From NCBI RefSeq assembly GCF_000143415.4, contig NW_003314313.1, positions 390,418-454,417 on the forward strand: DNA of 64,000 nucleotides, read 5' to 3'. The position numbers were made by a program, and so were the translations under genes. Below are positions 1-11,585 of the stretch, piece after piece (the first letter of the stretch is position 1; every line of letters begins with the position of its first letter). The stretch is from Selaginella moellendorffii. Taxonomy: Eukaryota > Streptophyta > Lycopodiopsida > Selaginellales > Selaginellaceae. Under the pieces are notes generated by a model, which was not told the origin of the DNA, ran no database searches, and saw nothing but the letters and a program-made list of their open reading frames with translations.

Positions 1-62
1 CGAGCCACCTGGGTACTCTCCTCACCTTCTGCCCTTGGGTGCTCTAGCCATGGGCTTAGAGC
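1..62. repeat. Direct repeat, left copy (partner at 1811-1865)
   Basis: The stretch with 'gggtactctcctcacctt' and 'gggtgctctagccatggg' recurs with few changes at 1811-1865. Two copies 1.8 kb apart in the same orientation suggest an old repeat family or a tandem duplication. No coding sense seen. Confidence 0.6.
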
Positions 63-384
63 GGGTTCCGTTGAGCCACACCAGGTATCCAAGTAGGTAG
101 TGCCACCCACACTTGGACTGGGAGCATCGGCCAGTCGATCTCCCGGGGGAACTAGAGCCGGCTCTTGAACACTTCACCAAGCTACCCCGCTTGTCGGTCT
201 GTGTTCACTCTAGTCTTGGACTTCCCAGTGGGCAGCTCATCACCCAACACTGGGTCCGGCCTTCCTGGGCCAAACTGGCCTTTCCTGGCCAAACTGGCTC
301 CACTGTAGTCCTCCCCCTACTATACTTTTGGGGCTCACCAAACCCCCCAGGGTCTGGGAGACGAACGCTTTGGGCTTTCACCCT

Positions 385-487
385 CTCAGGCTCCGGACTC
401 GGACTCGGACTCGGACTCGGACTCGGACTCAGACTCGGACTCGGATTCGGACTCGGGCTCGGGCTCGGGCTCGGTCTCGGCCTCGGC

Positions 488-518
<31 letters not shown>

Positions 519-830
519 CCGGTCTCGGTCCCGGTCTCGGTCTCGACTTCGGACTCCATCTCGGACTCCATCTCGGACTCCATCTCGGACTCCATCTCGG
601 GTCCATCTCGGGTCCATCTCGGACTCCATCTCGGACTCCATCTCGGACTCCATCTCGGACTCCATCTCGGGTCCATCTCAGACTCCATCTCGGACTCCAT
701 TTCGGGTCCATCTCGGGTCCACCTCGGACTCCATCTCGGACTCCATCTCGGACTCCATCTCGGGTCCATCTCGGGTCCACCTCAGACTCCATCTCGGACT
801 CCAACTCGAGTCCATCTCGGACACTCCCAC
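385..830. repeat. Composite minisatellite: CTCGGA-type hexamers then 12-base units
   Basis: About 390-550 is built from hexamers of the form CTCGGA, CTCGGG, CTCGGT and CTCGGC. From about 550 to 825 the unit becomes 12 bases (GGACTCCATCTC) mixed with GGGTCCATCTC variants. The unit lengths are multiples of three or nearly so and carry no stop codons, so long open frames (Arg-Thr, Asp-Ser, Ser-Glu and Pro-Arg repeats) appear on both strands. These are a product of the repeat, not evidence of a gene. Confidence 0.9.
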
Positions 831-1250
831 GTGTCATGTGTTGGTCCTTTTGGGTCCCTTTTTGGAGCCTCTCCTTTTGCTCGCTTCGTGCTCATTCCTC
901 GAGCACTTCGTTGGGAGTTCCACTCCCGCTCTTGACTTTTCAAGTCGGAGCTTTTGGTCCAAACGTGTTACGCTCTTTTGGCTCTCGCTTCGGCCACTAC
1001 CATGTGGCGCCCTTCCGGCTCCACTTTGGGGCCTAGGGATTTTGTGTCTCACATATATGGCATCATAACCATACACTTGGACTTCACTCCTCTCCAAATA
1101 ATGGAAGGGTTTTTTTGTAAATGGACTAGGATTTGGAGGAATATTAAGAGGAGGCTGTAAGTGGCTAAATTCTCCATTTTATTTTAATCAGTTAACCATA
1201 CTTCCAACTATTTAAAGGAGTCTCCATAAGTTTTATTCTAAACTTAGGGC
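831..1250. other. No gene seen
   Basis: Unique-looking sequence between two repeats. No splice-consistent or family-like coding frame was found on either strand. Confidence 0.5.
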
Positions 1251-1325
1251 TTGCCAGCCTTGAGAATGGCATCCTTGCCAGCCCTGAGAATGGCATCCTT
1301 ACCAACCCTGAGAATGGCATTTTTG
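1251..1325. repeat. Short tandem repeat, about 25 bases x3
   Basis: Three successive units read approximately as 'ccagccctgagaatggcat' preceded by 'ccttg' or 'cctta'. The units diverge slightly from left to right. Confidence 0.8.
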
Positions 1326-1329
1326 CCAC

Positions 1330-2139
1330 TCAACTTTTGCATTTGGTCTAAGTGTTTCACATGTTCAATCCTATGACCAACACCCAAAGGTACCACCAAT
1401 ATATCAACCCATTATGCTAAGGCCATGCCTTTTCATTTTTGCCACACTAGTGGTCCAAGACCACCTGCATCATAATCCTGTCTTTCAAAGATTGGGCCAT
1501 CTGTCTATGAGTGGTCATCCTAGATCCATTCATTAGCATCCTTAAGATGCCTGCAAATATAGGGAACAGCCTTCCCTAATATTTCTTTTTTCAATCCCCA
1601 CTAAGTCCCTCTTTGTTCATAGCTGTGTTCGCCAACACTGCCACTGGGTCAAGAGCCATAGACTCGACCACCAAGTCCCACTGTCCTCTGGGACTTCCTC
1701 ACCATATGATCATATCCTTGGTCACCACACCAAAGGACTACTCTTCTTCCTTTCCACAATCAAGGATTTTGGGACAACATTTCGGAACACTGTGGCCATT
1801 TGTAAGTCTCATGGGTACTCTCCCCACCTCTTGCCTTTGGGTGCTCTAGCCATGGGCTTAGAGTGAAGTTTTATATGCCCACTTAGAATAGGAGAATCAT
1901 GGTAAGCATGGAAAAACTATAGAATAAAGATTGAAGGCACCATTAGCCATAAATGATCATCAGGATCCATCCCCACAAAGTAAAGAAGGCCGTTTTCAAA
2001 GTGATATTGAGAATGTAAATACCAGAAGTGATACAAGATTCTCAAACCCATATCAAAGCCTTTCAATCCATGGCTCAATCTTTTGAGCCTTGTGAACCTC
2101 ATCAAGAGAAGGTAGATCTTGTTCTACATCTTATGGACA
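1330..2139. other. No gene seen; contains right copy of the 1-62 repeat at 1811-1865
   Basis: Short open frames here show no recognisable domain. The only structure noted is the second copy of the direct repeat that begins the window. Confidence 0.5.
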
Positions 2140-2919
2140 CTAAATGTCAAATACAACAACTGTTAATGACATAGAATCCTTATTTAAAAAATTCACAGAT
2201 GTTGAAACAATAGGCTCATCAGAAACTTGAGAAGATATTTGAAGCTTCAAAGCCCACCGAGCAGTATGACCAACCAGGTTCCTCCGCTTCAATAATGAAG
2301 TAACGGCAACATTATCACCTTTTAATAACGTTTGAGAACCATGTAGATATACATGAAGTTTTTTGAAACCCCAGACTGCTACTAAACACTCCTTCTCTGT
2401 CGTGGAGTAGTTCACTTCCACTAGTTGTAATATATAACTTATATATGCACAGTCTTAGAAATATCTTCGTGGCCATTGGTACTTGCCAATACCTAGAAGC
2501 AAGATCTAACTTGGTGAACTAACGATTTCTCCTTAAACAATCCAAGAGATCAGCAATGTGAGGAAGAAGGATACATCTAGGATCATCACTTTGTTTAACG
2601 AGTGATAGTTAATGCAAAAACAAATACTCCCATTAGATTTTGTCACGAAATGAAGTTCACATGCCTAAGGATTTTGTGACTTTTGAATAACATCATTTTT
2701 TAACATCTCCTTGAACGTAATTTCCTTGGGTGACCAACAACGAATAGAAACCTTGATTGGATGAGCATTCCCAGTTGAAATTATATGACATGTGGCAATC
2801 TTGGCCCCAGATGATAAGTCAAATTCAAAGAGATCAGCATACTCCTTCATGAGCTGATTAACCATTGCAACACAAAGACCGTATGAGGGATCAGAAAAGG
2901 GAAGAGCAAAACAAGACAT
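2140..2919 (-). pseudogene. Ty3/gypsy-type retrotransposon pol relic (RT start and RNase H)
   Basis: The minus strand encodes two separate pieces of a pol polyprotein. 2919-2665 has the run-up to the reverse transcriptase (an Ala-Asp-Leu-Phe motif, then a Pro-rich stretch and a segment like KEITFKEMLKNDVIQKS). 2421-2140 begins with the RNase H hallmark V-N-Y-S-T-T-E-K-E-C-L-V-A-V and continues into the second half of that domain. The catalytic part of the RT between them (2420-2664) is broken by stops and frame changes. No LTRs, integrase or gag could be matched nearby. Family: gypsy-like pol order (RT then RNase H). Clearly dead. Confidence 0.75.
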
Positions 2920-4226
2920 TATAAAATTATAAGTAAAATATAAACTTTAATAAACAAATCTGTATATTAAAATATATATGCTCTTCATTAGCTTTAGCAT
3001 TATGAAATTTAGCTTATGGATGTGTTGAGGAAGATATTGTGGGTTGTACCATGATTTCTTTTTTAGCATTAAAATTAATTTATGCGAAACTTGCGATCAT
3101 TATTAAGTGAGACTTGGCTATAAGCTTCTTTGAGCTTTTGGTTCTTTGAGTTTTATGCTCATTGTTCCATTTGTTAGAAGTTGTTAAGGAAGGCATTTTG
3201 GCTCTTAGCTTTGATGTTGAAATTAGTATTTGCATTTAGCAATCACTAGTGATGGTTGACTGTCATCTAGGATAGTTGATTATCCTTGTTAAATGATTTG
3301 CTTGATTATTATTGATATAGAATAATTTGTTGTTATTCGGGATGGTAGATTCTTTCTTTGACGATGATTATGCATCTCTTCATTGATGGGATGATTAATG
3401 ATCTTCATGATAGTTAGTTGTTCTCTTTAATGGCTTATGGCTTTTCGCAATACCACATGTTCTTTGTGGTTTGTTCTGGATTGGTCTCTTGGGATTGAAA
3501 CATCAGTAGGATATTGCTGATGCTTACTTGAGCAATTCTAGTTCCTTAGTATTGTCAACTGAGATCTATTTAGATTAGCTAGTGTGATAGTTGGCATGAA
3601 TGAATATTTGTTAATCTTACCACATTCCTCAGGGTGGTCACTCTTTATAAGTATTATATATCATCTACGTTCTGGAAGTTTATAATAGGGGGCCTAGTAT
3701 ACTTTTTTTGTTGTTCATAATTTGCCCCATACCCTTACATATACCCCAATTCTTATATATACGTGGAATATTCTGGTTATTTTTGCATAAAGCATATATA
3801 TATTTCCATTAATAAAAAATTTTATTTCACCCTTCTACGACAATTGATATTCCTGCTTTTATCTTTGATGAAATTATCAAAAACTTCCCTATCATGTTGT
3901 GGAAGCGAATATCTCTCGACTTCTTGATGATATGATAATGATGCCAAAACAATCAAACTTGTCAGTTCCACTAGCATATTATCAGGAGAACCTCATACTC
4001 AAACCCATCATCGAGCTGCACTGGTGGAGGCAGAGGAATGACCCAATTTGGAATAGGGCTGGGAATACAAATTAATTGCAACCCTTGAGTTGATTGTACT
4101 ACTCCAATCCACTTAAAGATCCCAACTTAAGACACACAAGTAGCTCTTATCACTGTTAAACACTTCAAACACTGGTAACAAACTCTGAGAGCTTCTTATA
4201 TTTTCAGCCATGTGGCCTCAACCCAT
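2920..4226. other. AT-rich DNA, no gene seen
   Basis: No open frame with coding character; several T-rich and TATA-rich runs (for example around 3720-3830). Confidence 0.5.
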
Positions 4227-4299
4227 TCAGGATGCATTCGGGAAACAGGCGATTCTGATCCGGCAAGTATTCCTTACGGATACGAGACTGCATCTTGGT

Positions 4300-4499
4300 C
4301 CAACTTCTAGTCTGCCCTTTTTTAGCACACACTTAGCGCCACCAAGTTTTGTGCCCAAGGACTCTATGACTTCTGAATAACACCCTATTTTAACATCTCC
4401 TTGATGTTTGCACATAAAATCTTGATCTCTTTGGGTGATTGATGACGAATAGAAAGGCCATTGGTATATTAACTCTATTTTTTGTGTTAGCTTTGGCAT
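4300..4499 (-). pseudogene. Second copy of the RT N-terminal relic
   Basis: The sequence around 4370-4460 repeats the 2680-2760 segment, including 'taacatctccttga' and 'gacgaatagaaa', but with an extra insertion and many changes. It is a second, more decayed piece of the same retroelement family. Confidence 0.55.
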
Positions 4500-5080
4500 T
4501 GAGTGTTACTTTGTGATCTTCTTTTTTTGCTCATCAACTATATGCTCTAGCTTCAGAAGCATCACATTCCCTATAGTAGCATAGGTTAATTTAAAAATCA
4601 GTAGAATCAACTAAAAGATTGGTTAATTCAATCACTTCCCTTGTGTCCCTCTAGATATTGTTCACTTTTTTCCTCATGGAAAGAATTTGACCAACATACC
4701 AAACAAACTTCAAACAACTTCCTTCCTGTTCTTCAAACCACAATGCACAATCACTCCTAACACCAAGAGCTGTTTGTGCATTGAGATTTCTTCCTTGTTC
4801 ATAAACTGTCAAGTTATTCTTCACCCGTGTGAGCTAGTCTTTGGAGAGAAATGGATTTCCATTTAGCTGAGAAATGATGGTCGACTTGCAGATTTTCTTC
4901 CTGTCAACCAAAACTGTTGCTTCCACTTTTAATGACTGAGAATCTTCAATATGATCCAAAACAGCATCAAAAGTATGCCTCAGTTCACTTGCTGCTTCAG
5001 TAGCTTCCTTAGTAGCTTATTCTCCAGAAACTACCAACCAAGGAATGTCTCGTTCTATGATGACTACCCACCAGGACCCC
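4500..5080. other. No gene seen
   Basis: Possible further retroelement-derived sequence, but no frame could be tied to a known domain. Confidence 0.4.
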
Positions 5081-5082
5081 GA

Positions 5083-5178
5083 ACTAGTTTAGGGTTTAGG
5101 TTTAGAGTTTAAGGTTTTTAGGGTTTTTAGAGTTTTTAGTTTAGAGTTTATGGGTTTAGGGTTTAGGGTTTAGGGTTT
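5083..5178 (+). repeat. Interstitial telomere-like tract, (TTTAGGG)n degenerate
   Basis: The stretch is a run of plant-type telomere heptamers, several exact ('gggtttagggtttagggt') and others altered to TTTAGAG or TTTTTAGGG. Such a tract inside a chromosome is usually a mark of an old break repaired with telomere sequence or a fused end (inference). Confidence 0.85.
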
Positions 5179-8100
5179 TGATATATGGTTGAAAATTAAA
5201 GTAAAGATACTACACTAAGGAGCAAGGCTTGTAACAGTCTAGGAACATAACGGATGCAAAAGAATATACACACACATGTCAAAGGGACAATTGGAGCAAA
5301 TTTGATTTATTTTAAGAGCAAAAACAAGGAGGCTTACACCAAAGATCAACAATACTATTGGAATTACAACCGATCACTATTTTTCGGCCAATAATACAAG
5401 AGAGAGATGGATTGAAAGAAAAACACAAGAGCTACAATCATATTGACATTTTAGAACCTACTTTGAATATAACAAAATAATACCATACAATTGGTAGTAC
5501 ATAGAATCATTATTGGTGCCACAAGGTGCAGCAAGCCTCACTATCATGCTGATACAGAGTACCAACAGTCTATGTATAGTGGAAATTGAAGGCACTAACA
5601 TTCAGTGTGGAGCATGACAACAACACTGAATACACATGGAATTATTGATATATACATATTTATAACTCACTCAAAGAATTGGGCATCACAAAGAGAATTA
5701 TTATTAATTGTATCGAAAAAGTAGCTACAAGAATTACAACAAAAAGGAGGAAGAATAATAAAAGATATGAAAAACACAAAATAATTTATTTTTTACTTTC
5801 TTAAAACACAGTATTTGAGAAGACCACTAGAATACATAATATTTTACACACAAATACAATCAATAATCAAAAGACAAATAACCATAATACACTAAAGAGA
5901 AGCACATGTATTAACGTCAACTAGATCCAAAAAAGAAGATTAAAATAGACAAGAAAAGAATGAGAAAAAAAAGAGAGAGAAAAAAGTTTGCATGAAAAGA
6001 GAGGAGAGATTACCTCCATTATGTAAAATAGTGCCCTGTTATTCAAACATGTCAAATTATAATTCTTAAGTAACCTAGTTTGATTTTTTCAGTGTAATCA
6101 TTTCATGGAAACACTACAGTTAATACAATTTTATGTTAGAATTTCAAACATGACTTTGGGCTACTCTCTAACTACTAGGTAAAGCGGTCTTGTCAATTTG
6201 AATTCTATAAAACTGAATATCCCAAAACAGGTGGATTGTTGAATATTCATGATAATAGATAATTTGTGAGTTGGTATTTGATTGTTGTTAGGCCATTTAG
6301 CTTGGGTTTCTCTCTTTATCTGGTTACAAAAGTATCTACCTTGTTAAAAAGTTATTTATCCCTACAAACATAACTTTTTAAATTAAAATGCATTAGCAGC
6401 ATTACTAGTCAAAAGAGTACATAATAGAAAGATATTCTTTTTATTGCCTAGGAGCTAGTTCTAGCATACGCAGAAGAGTCAAATAGTATACAAGGGAGTG
6501 CATACAGAAAAGAGAATTACAAGAGTATCAAATACAAGTAACTGAGCAACAGGAACATATAGGTGGGATAAATAGTCCAGGCATTCATGCAACAGAGTGA
6601 GTCCACTCCAAGTATAGTTTTCTTTTAATTTTGAGTCATAAGAGTTTCCCTGTATGCATTCATCTTTATTCTATCTATGTGTTCATCACCCTGGACTGAA
6701 TAGTTGAATATATTTGTTTAGAGCTGATGAACGACCATCTTACCCATGCTCTTCAATGATGAGGTTGTGTCAACTCAAATCTAGGACATAAAGAGGTCCT
6801 GCGGCTAATAAGGCATATCAAACACATACAAAGTTTTACCACCATCTTTCCATCTTCATTTCATCTATCACCTTCTGAAGAGGTATGTGACCATGACAAC
6901 TCTACATCCTCCATCCACCATATTCATTGTCTGTACTCATAGGGAAATTATGTAAGAGTGTCCATCCATGGACCACTGGGGATGGTCGAAGTTCTTGGGA
7001 ACAAAGAAAGAACAATAGCAAGCAACATTTTACACGTTATGGTGACTTAGCTTCAAAACCTTCACCGCCTTGAACACCTGTGATCACTCAAGCACTATTT
7101 ATGCGCTCTAAACGTGGCTGGAGTTGTACCAGAGGCAGAGAACTGTAGTCAGAAAAGGTAAAGAGTGCATTATTAGGGAGTGAGGGTGGAAAATCATTCT
7201 CGCATTCATTTCTCAATCCTTCTTGAGTAAAACCATTGAGCGTGGTGGATGGATAATGTAGAGTTATCGAAGTTGCCAGTGAATATACCCCTCCACGAGG
7301 TAAGATGAATTATGGATGGAATGCTGGTGGTGGAACTTCGTATGTGCTCAGTCAGAACAACGCAGTGTCCTAGATCAAACTTTGTCACTGTAAGAGTATG
7401 GGTAAGATGGTCGTTTATTAGCTCTTTGTAGAAGGTAACAAACTAACCCCTCAGTACAAGGTGATGGGAATAAAGATGGATCTGACGGCACTGGTACTTG
7501 GTTGCCTGTACCTGGTCAGACTGGCAACTAGATCAAACTTGTTGTTTTGCAACATAAAGATGGATCTGATCGTGCCGTCATAGACATAGACAGCTTATGT
7601 CTAACAACAGCTGATTTTGCAATTCTAATTTTATAGATTTTCCATATATGCAAAATTCTATAGCCAATAACCCATCTTTTAAGGATCTTCAAGTGAATGT
7701 GGGTGCTGATGTTCACTGTAGCAGCAAAATCAAGAAGACACCTCATCAAAGTAATTATAAGTATTTATATCTATGATGAAGTATATATCATTCTACCTTT
7801 GTGATTGTCGACTTGTAGTACCATGTAACTTCTTTTCCAGATTAACTCAAATACTTTATGTGGTTTACTGAGCGTAATGTGGTGCTGTTGAGATGGTTGC
7901 TACAAGGCCAAAGACATTGTTCCCTGACAACCAACGGACAGAAATGTAGAAGACGAACAGGTAAACAATTTGAGAGATAGTAAGAACTCAAACGATTTCA
8001 ACAAATGAACTACATGCAAACAAGCATCGATTGCTTTTATTAAAAAATTAAAAAACAGTTTTCAAGGCTTTAAGTTTTTGAAACAATTATATGCACCCAT
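5179..8100. other. Long AT-rich, gene-free stretch
   Basis: No recognisable coding frame over 2.9 kb. It contains a purine-rich low-complexity run at about 5940-6010. The phrase 'aaagatggatctga' occurs twice, near 7471 and 7555, marking a short local duplication. Confidence 0.5.
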
Positions 8101-8106
8101 GACGTG

Positions 8107-8192
8107 CTTTTGTTTTTAAGTGACGTAGCCACTGTAGAGCTGACTTTGCGTGTTTGTTTTTTAAGTGTCGTAACCACTCTAGAGCTGACTTT
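8107..8192 (+). repeat. Tandem duplication in the promoter of the cysteine-knot peptide gene
   Basis: Two adjacent copies of about 43 bases share 'tttttaagtg', a central 'cgtagccact'/'cgtaaccact' and 'agagctgact'. The first copy carries TGACGTAG, like a TGACG (as-1) type site; the second is altered there. It sits 15-100 bases upstream of the TATA box. Confidence 0.75.
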
Positions 8193-8207
8193 GTACATTA
8201 TACAGCC

Positions 8208-8218
8208 TATATATATAA
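8208..8218 (+). promoter_or_regulatory. TATA box of the cysteine-knot peptide gene
   Basis: TATATATATAA lies 54 bases ahead of the ATG at 8272, leaving room for a short leader. Confidence 0.65.
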
Positions 8219-8271
8219 TTGTGTAAAGTGACTTCAAATCAAGTGTTGGAGCCTCTAGACTCTAGAGGGGA

Positions 8272-8568
8272 ATGGGAAATCTTCAGAAGCTGAGTGCAAT
8301 ATTGTTCATAATTGTCAGCATTTTACTTCTGTTCATGACAATAAGCTCTTCGGCAGCCATGCTGAACCAAGGTAATGATGAGAGCCCAGGTTTTGATGTT
8401 GAATCTGATTGTTTGCCAATTTCAGCTGGGGGTCGCAAACTGCTACAGGATGATTGTGATGTATATCGTCCAACATGTGTTTATGAGGGTGGAGAGAAGT
8501 GTTGTGAAGGATGGAGTTGCATACTCCAAGGAGGAGGAGCGTATGGTCTTTGTGTCCCTCCTGAATGA
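8272..8568 (+). CDS. Small secreted cysteine-knot (knottin-like) peptide
   Basis: Single-exon frame of 98 residues. Residues 1-29 form a clear signal peptide with a long hydrophobic core ending near Ser-Ser-Ala-Ala. An acidic spacer follows, then Arg-Lys-Leu-Leu at 55-58, which could be a processing site, and a compact C-terminal domain with Cys at 62, 69, 77, 78, 83 and 94. The spacing C-x6-C-x7-CC-x4-C-x10-C fits the inhibitor cystine knot fold and is close to that of plant knottin-type antimicrobial peptides, including a Gly/Tyr-rich last loop. Cys47 is extra and would fall in the propeptide. Role is inferred from the fold class only: secreted defence peptide, or an enzyme inhibitor. A TATA box and duplicated promoter element support a live gene. 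Start chosen: first ATG after the TATA box. Confidence 0.75.
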   Translation: MGNLQKLSAILFIIVSILLLFMTISSSAAMLNQGNDESPGFDVESDCLPISAGGRKLLQDDCDVYRPTCVYEGGEKCCEGWSCILQGGGAYGLCVPPE

Positions 8569-8639
8569 AGATCCTAGAAATCTGCGGGAAATCTGCAGAT
8601 ATAAGAAGGCTCCAGTCTCCTACCTGTGATGCCGGTTTG

Positions 8640-9205
8640 TGGATTTGTATGCTGTTTTAATCTTCAAAATACTCTATTGGTCTGGATTTGTGACAACACG
8701 GTCCAAACACACATAAGCCACTGCTGTCAGCTCCGAGATTAAGCTTATGCCCAATCCCTGCCTTTTCAATCGCTTGCTCCGAACTAAAGACCAAATCTAC
8801 GAGGGCCCAATGCTGCTGGTAACTGGTTTACCTCTACCGCACATGATCCAGACACTGATTCGAGAGATTGATGTCTGCATGAGCAATTCCATAATTCTGG
8901 ATACGTGTGTGTGTACACAATGTCAGCAAGACAAGAAAGTATGGAGACCTATAGACTTGCTATAGCGCAAGATAACAATCACAAACCGAAAATCGAGCGT
9001 TGCTTTGCGGAAAGCTTATCTCCTCAATTGGATTGATCAACAGCGACAGACCGGACGCCTTTTGGGGTTCATTCCGTGCTTAAAGGCAGCAGCATCTTCT
9101 GCTTATGCTCCACTACCGCCAGGAATCTTCCCCTCGCATGATCGCATCAATTTGCAAAACCATAAAACACATGCGTATTCAATGCAAAGAAATGTCCGAC
9201 TTTTC
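8640..9205. other. No supported gene
   Basis: A 72-codon frame at 8747-8965 and a 76-codon frame at 9005-9235 have no recognisable features. Part of the interval is probably the 3' untranslated region of the peptide gene. Confidence 0.4.
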
Positions 9206-9210
9206 CAAGG

Positions 9211-9305
9211 TAGTCATAGTTATAGTTACAATTGAGAGTCTAGTCATAGTTATAGTTACAATTGAGAGGCTAGTCATAGAGGCTAGTCATAGTTACAATT
9301 GAGAG
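9211..9305 (+). repeat. 30-base tandem repeat
   Basis: Two full units (9211-9240 and 9241-9270) of 'tagtcatagttatagttaca' plus 'attgagag', followed by a partial unit at 9271-9283 and one shortened unit at 9284-9305. Confidence 0.85.
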
Positions 9306-10850
9306 CTGTACTAGGGGCGCCTACTGATTTTGTGGTCAAAGTAGAATTGTTCTCTGCTTGATTGTTGCTAACATACAACTCATCAATTTCACCTAGAAGA
9401 CGTATTGGCATCTGTCTGCAGATGTCATCGGGAGTTGATTGGCCCCGGAACATGTGGATCTGGCTGATCTGGCCTTACTACCAAATGAAGATGGTAGCGA
9501 CCACGGTAAGCGCATGCTATGCTTGTTGTACACTTCTGCTGTTGGGATGTACTTGTAGATGGAATCCAATGCACCCAAGCAATTATTCCAGATGTGCAGC
9601 CCTCCTTAAGCTTGCTGCATGATCAGTCATCCGGGAGTCAACTATTGACACGGACAACAAGCGATGGAGTGTTCATAGTGAGAGAAAAGAAAACTTTGCT
9701 AACCTGAATGGCCTATCAACTTGCATGACGTCCCTAAGACTTACATCAAGAAGTACACAACTGTGTGCCACCTCCCTTTGCTAGAATATACGTGAGAATG
9801 GATATGCTTGGATTGTTCTTTCAGGACGTTGGGACACGCATATTCCAAAACTGTCAAACCGTGGGTCGCAGTTGGGAGCACGTTGACATATTGGTTCCGA
9901 ACTAGTATTTTGTTGTTAGTTCCAGAATCATCAATTTACTTGTAGAGACTCTTCATATCTTCAATGAATTTATCAAACTTCTCATCCTCATTCCATTTCA
10001 AACTAATCACCTTGGTGTAGAGGTGGCCAATTTGGATACACTGTGTGATAAGTTTCTTAAGAATTGAAGAAACAATAGCAAGGCCTATGGTGGCAAAAGT
10101 TTATCTTTTTCTTGATAGAAAGCACTAGGATTAGGAGGATTTTCAGTGCCACTAACACATCTCCACACTCCTTCAGCCTTCAAGATAAATTCCATATCTG
10201 TGAAACTTAAACCATAAAATACTTTAATGATTGTGTTCATGGTAAATAAAAAAAACAAAGGAAAGACAGAACATGAGCTCCCAATACCATGTCAAAGACC
10301 AAGAAGCAAGACTTGGAACACACAAGAGAATTCAATCCGGTTGTTTTCTTTGCTTGGTCTTCCTTTGTTCTTCGTTTCGCATCTAACGCGTTTAATTCCA
10401 TTGCTTTTTTGACTCTTGGAGACGAACGTGGTTGGAACACGACCAGCACAAGCGAGGTTTATGGAGAAGCATCCTCAGAAGGAAGATTTGGGAAATGTGA
10501 AGCCAATCGCTATGGTCTTTGCTCTTTCCTATCGCAGCACTGTGATCTGGTTTAGGTGTGAGAAGTTGCTATGACAAGGGTAAGAGGACTGCAGAGACTC
10601 ACAATGGATTATCACAGAGGCGCAAACGTGTCGTTAAGTACTTGGAAAAACTTTGCTTGAAAGCCTAGCAAAGGTTGATAGTGATAACAAATGTTCCATC
10701 CTCGTATTTTAAACATATATAGTCCTGGACAATGGCCGAGTTGTCAGCAACTTCGTTGTCCAAAGAATCTGTTGAAAGGCTTTGCTACTCGTTTTCATTC
10801 TTTTGCCTTCTCGCAGGCCTTTGACAGTCTATGCTTCCAGTTCAGGTAAA
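9306..10850. other. No gene recognised
   Basis: Several short frames (for example 9362-9622, 10289-10555) lack family signatures. Nothing else supportable. Confidence 0.4.
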
Positions 10851-10947
10851 CGTTCAAGTCAGGTGAAATTGTCGTCTTCTAGCGCGTACTACCACGTCTA
10901 CAATTGGCCACCGGGAATAAGATGAGTCTTCAAATTTTCCTACTCCA

Positions 10948-11050
10948 AAAGTGGTCCAGCTCCCTGATTCCCTGGCCAAGCTCGCGGTGCTGGAGACGCT
11001 GGATCTATCCGAGAATTCCATCTCAGGCCCCATCCCGGATGTCTCTGGAT
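10948..11050 (+). pseudogene. Leucine-rich repeat gene relic
   Basis: The + strand reads a good plant LRR unit (LPDSLAKLAVLETLDLSEN followed by S-I-S-G-P-I-P-D). This is the consensus of extracellular LRR receptor proteins. It stops being LRR-like after about 35 codons and no kinase or further repeats follow. Confidence 0.6.
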
Positions 11051-11183
11051 TTTCCCTGCAACTTCTGCCCAGAAAATTGAATCGATCTTCTCTTTCCACG
11101 TCTCTCCAAGTGTCTTCTCGCACAATGATAACATCAGAACATACTCCACTCGTGTCTTTTGACGATGTCAACACGCCCTCGCC

Positions 11184-11385
11184 ATGAACCTCTGCTCCAT
11201 CAGCTTTCAGTCTGTCTTTGATCTCCCTCGAGGTGTTCGTCTTCTCGTTCCTCCAGGTCTTCAACCTCTGCTCCATCAGCTTCCAGTCCTTCTTCCAGCC
11301 CTTGATCGCCCTCAAGTTGTTCTTCTTCTCGTTGCTCCAGGCCTTCAACCTGTTCTTCCGGTTGCTACCCTGTTCCTCTAATCCC
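11184..11385 (-). repeat. Decayed coiled-coil-type coding repeat
   Basis: Two units of about 75 and 84 bases, plus part of a third, begin with 'cctctgctccatcagctt'. On the minus strand they read as charged, heptad-like peptide (for example KLMEQRLKTWRNEK, IKDRLKADGAE). The open frame on that strand (11348-10854) then runs into the antisense of the LRR relic, so it is not a coherent gene. Probable leftover of a coiled-coil protein gene. Confidence 0.5.
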
Positions 11386-11585
11386 TGGTGCTCCGGGCTC
11401 TGATAGTGGGGGAAGAAAACTACAGCAAGCTAATGTCTTACCTCTTATAGCCCTCCACAAAGTGGAACGATGCATCTCTCTCGCTCCAAATCCAAGGAAA
11501 TTCATTTTGTTTTCTTGTGAGTAATGGTGGTAACTAGCTGTTTTGATTATGTATGTATGAACTCCAAGTTTGTGTGTGTTTGCAG

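Noticed and set aside
113-1097. Long overlapping open frames on both strands
   Set aside because: All are produced by the stop-free minisatellite at 385-830; the peptides are simple dipeptide or tetrapeptide repeats with random flanks.
10854-11348. Minus-strand 164-codon frame as a coiled-coil gene
   Set aside because: Its second half is the antisense of a clear LRR unit; kept only as a repeat relic.
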